Made by a program: the position numbers and the translations under genes. Below, one piece after another: positions 20,815 through 23,220 of a DNA stretch of 23,220 nucleotides. Origin of the DNA: Bugula neritina (lineage: Eukaryota > Bryozoa > Gymnolaemata > Cheilostomatida > Bugulidae); assembly GCA_964035545.1 (NCBI GenBank), contig CAXIUT010000311.1, positions 1-23,220 of the forward strand, written 5' to 3'. Within the stretch, counting starts at the first letter, position 1; each line of letters starts with the position of its first letter. The notes below the pieces were generated by a model. It saw nothing but the letters and a program-made list of their open reading frames with translations. It did no database searches and had not been told where the DNA came from.

Positions 20815-22080
20815 TCACCAAATCAAAATTTATTCTATCTCCTATGCTATCTTCTACAGTTCCTATCTATTTCCTTCCACACCAAATTTCAACTAGTGCT
20901 TCTAGTCTTCCTCGAAAAGGTCTTCTAGCTCATTAGCTATATTTATTGGCTCAGATCGATGCATATTCTTATTCCTCTATGGTTTCTCTTTTATATTCTA
21001 CTATTAATATCTTTCTAAATTGCTTTCTTTGTTTCTCTCATCTCTGTAGCTATTCTTATCACTCTGTTATATCAATTTTAATGTTTTCTTTTTATTTACT
21101 GTTATCTTTAGCTTTTAGGTAAATTTCTAAAGAGTACTTGAGGTCGACATGAGATTGAACTTCTTTTTTGTCATTCTTACTTCATGTATTACTTTTGCTG
21201 GCTTTATCTCATCATAAATTGAATTCTTCATGTCTTTTGAATCATATAATATCCTTTGATCTACCTTTCTATTTATTACCTTCTTTTCTTCATCTACTAT
21301 TGTATAACTACTACTCATCTAGGCTGATATTCCGTCTAAACTGATCCCCTTCTTTATATTGTTTACTGATTTACATCCTTTAATACCCTTATTTTACAGT
21401 TAAAACTAGCTCAATTCAAAAGAAACCATCGAATCTGGTCTGGCAAAGACTTCTTTACTGGCTTGGATAGCAGTCATGCTCCCTCTTCTCAATTGACTTC
21501 TCCATTCAAGGAGTTTGATGATATCCTCGACTGAGTGAATATTTTATACTCTTTACCATTCTTTCATTTATTATTCCAACATTTTGAGAAACCCTTGAAT
21601 GAATTACTGTTATCCTCTGTAATCATTTCTTAGAAGATACTCAGGGTGGTTTTAAAAGATATTGGAACTAATCCAGACACAGATTTCCCTTTTACTTACA
21701 AAAATCATCTTGGCTGTAGGTATAAAGTAGCCGTAAGTTCTCACTAAAACATAAAAACTTTTAAAAGTTCTTAAAAGGTATTCATAGGGATTACCTAATT
21801 GCCCTTTGTTGACTTTTTAGAAGAAAGTTGCACTACATCTGGGACTCTGGAGAAGAAGCCATCTCTTGCTTGAGTGTAGCACTTCAATGATGGGCACATC
21901 TGCTCCTGCTATATGGTTTCTAGCTGCATAACATTCTGCTAGTTCTGGAGGAGGGTCAAAGAAAGACTTTCTCTGCCAGAAGACTTTGAGATCGAGGGGC
22001 TTGATGTCTAGATGTAAGTTGGAAAAGCTTCGAGAGTAGTGACTCCAGCAATTACGGTCTATAAGGTGCTTTTAGTTCAT
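20815..22080 (-). CDS. Unrecognised protein, 421 residues
   Basis: Intronless minus-strand frame, ATG 22080 to TGA 20815-20817, TAA/TAG as Glu. The first 200 residues look like a folded domain: DIKPLDLKVFWQRKSFFDPP, LAECYAARNHIAGADVPIIE, LLRTFKSFYVLVRTYGYFIP, MIFVSKREICVWISSNIFEN. The rest is charged and partly helical (HSVEDIIKLLEWRSQLRRGS), ending in EKIAEEIEEILIW. No family recognised. A 58-codon open frame just upstream (22278 down to 22105, starting MERNMNIFIL) ends right before this start and could be a 5' exon, but only an unusually long 69-nt intron would join it. The gene lies 77 bp upstream of the co-directional WD40-like gene. Confidence 0.7.
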
Positions 22081-22603
22081 GATTATCAATTTGGTTCAGC
22101 TCCTAATTTATTAATTGTATTATATGGATAAACTTACTTCTTCCTCTTTGGGAGTCAACTGACCTGAATACTCTCTTTCAAACCTGAAAGTATCTTCAAA
22201 GACTTCTATCTGATTGAAAATAAGGTCAAAAATATCGAATAATTTAGTTAAAATAAAAATATTCATATTTCTTTCCATAAAAGTTCGATTAGTACAAAAT
22301 ATTCAGGACTAAAAGAGGTCTATATTTGAATGTTTTATTGGTGAAAACCATGTATAGATATTTGAGAGGAGGAAAAGTGAATAGTAAAGGTGTTATCCAT
22401 TAAATTGGTAGTTTTTAATTCTTTGAATCTGTTATTGAAATTGATATTATAAGGTTAAAATAACAAAGATTATCATAAAATCATATTTATATTCTAAAAA
22501 TAAATAATAAATCAATATTAAAAAATATTGAAAACTTCGTCAGAAATGAGAAAAAAATGAAAGGCTTTTATTTATTACTATACACATATCTTTTGATATA
22601 TTT
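22081..22603. other. Intergenic region between divergent genes
   Basis: 523 bp, the widest divergent spacer here. The minus-strand open frame 22278-22105 (58 codons; FNQIEVFEDTFRFEREYSGQ) occupies the left part and may be a small gene or a 5' exon. From 22279 to 22603 the sequence is plain AT-rich DNA with no repeat or convincing frame. It should contain the promoter of the isocitrate dehydrogenase gene. Confidence 0.5.
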
Positions 22604-23220
22604 ATGTAAGGAGGTAAAATAAAAGTAAATAACCCTGTTGCTGAACTAGATGGAGATTAAATGACCAGGATCATCTGGAAGGCCATCAAAGATGAACTCA
22701 TCCTGCCTTTCCTTGATCTAGAAATTCTCTACTTCGATCTCGGAATGGAATATAGAGACAAAACAGATGATAAAGTTACTATTGAGGCTGCTGAGGCTAT
22801 CAAAAAATGTAAAGTAGGCATTAAGTGCGCTACAATTACTCCTGATGAGGCTCGTGTTGAAGAATTCAAGTTGAAGAAGATGTGGAAGAGTCCCAATGGA
22901 ACCATCAGAAACATTTTAAATGGAACTGTTTTCAGGGAGCCTATAATCATCAAGAACATTCCTAAGTTGGTTCCAGGTTGGAAAAAACCTATCATCATTG
23001 GAAGACATGCCTTTGGAGACCAGTATAAAGCCACTGATTTTGTTGTCGATAAGCCTGGAACTTTTTAAATGACATTCAAGGGAGATGATGGCTCAGAGGA
23101 AAAGATGGAAGTTTATAAGTTTACAGGTCATGGAGGAGTAGGTATGGGTATGTACAATACTGACGAAAGCATTGATTGCTTTGCTCATAGTTGTTTCAAA
23201 TACGCATTAGCTCGAAACTA
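22604..23220 (+). CDS. IDH: NADP-dependent isocitrate dehydrogenase, 5' part (cut by window end)
   Basis: Converts isocitrate plus NADP+ to 2-oxoglutarate, CO2 and NADPH. The visible 205 codons follow the eukaryotic NADP-IDH family without gaps: [19 protein letters not shown] (the Glu is TAA at 22658), [90 protein letters not shown]. The substrate-binding elements [14 protein letters not shown] and the Arg of GRHA are intact. I start at ATG 22604 ([15 protein letters not shown]), which gives the usual cytosolic-type N-terminus; ATG 22661 would cut off the conserved start. No targeting peptide is visible, so a cytosolic enzyme is likely. The frame has no intron and is open at the window edge. 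Confidence 0.95.

Noticed and set aside
22729-23034. Minus-strand open frame of 101 codons
   Set aside because: It is antisense to the unambiguous isocitrate dehydrogenase coding sequence.
1-23220. tRNA, rRNA, CRISPR, transposon or viral genes
   Set aside because: I looked for cloverleaf-like stretches, direct-repeat/spacer arrays, terminal inverted repeats and transposase or capsid motifs and saw none. The tandem repeats present are short minisatellites without spacers.

Overview
This is the left end of a ciliate macronuclear chromosome: 17.5 copies of CCCCAA telomere repeat (1-105), then a densely packed run of protein genes that leaves the window inside an isocitrate dehydrogenase gene. 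Read with the standard code nothing longer than about 135 codons is open. Read with TGA as the only stop, almost all of the window becomes long open frames. The in-frame TAA/TAG codons fall on positions that are glutamate, not glutamine, in recognisable proteins: more than ten sites in the IFT70/TTC30 gene, and the GDE(M/Q)TR glutamate of NADP-isocitrate dehydrogenase. That is the peritrich nuclear code (NCBI table 30: UAA and UAG = Glu), so the source is most likely a peritrich ciliate (Vorticella/Carchesium/Campanella type) rather than Tetrahymena or Paramecium. Introns are tiny: most of those inferred are exactly 20 nt, GT...AG, with a few candidates of 17-25 nt. All gene models below use this code and these introns, and all were made by eye.

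Layout. 1-105 telomere; 215-2209 (+) IFT70/TTC30; 2210-2794 unresolved interval with a 27-bp minisatellite; 2795-4618 (-) Ig-like plus coiled-coil protein; 4657-4896 (+) small coiled-coil protein; 5024-7160 (+) large charged protein; 7455-10578 (+) very long Q/R/E coiled-coil protein with an 8-residue tandem repeat; 10669-11766 (-) unrecognised protein; 11852-12501 (+) unrecognised protein with a Met-Gly-Ser-x-Cys start; 12690-14005 (+) SWIM plus RING protein (ZSWIM2-like); 14167-17811 (+) USP32-like EF-hand/DUSP/USP protein that lacks the catalytic Cys and His; 17956-19176 (+) AMPK-gamma/SNF4-like four-CBS protein; 19257-20737 (-) WD40-like protein ending in an octapeptide repeat; 20815-22080 (-) unrecognised protein; 22604-end (+) NADP-isocitrate dehydrogenase, cut by the window edge.

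Genes face both ways. Divergent start codons lie 38 and 85 bp apart, convergent stops about 80-90 bp apart, and the first start codon is 109 bp from the telomere repeat. Functions are mixed: intraflagellar transport, ubiquitin system (SWIM-RING candidate ligase next to a predicted dead deubiquitinase), energy sensing (AMPK gamma) and central metabolism. Nothing points to an operon, mobile element, CRISPR array or viral insertion. The most interesting points are the Glu code, the near-constant 20-nt introns, the catalytically degenerate USP32 relative, and a minisatellite whose unit differences are all silent in one reverse-strand frame.
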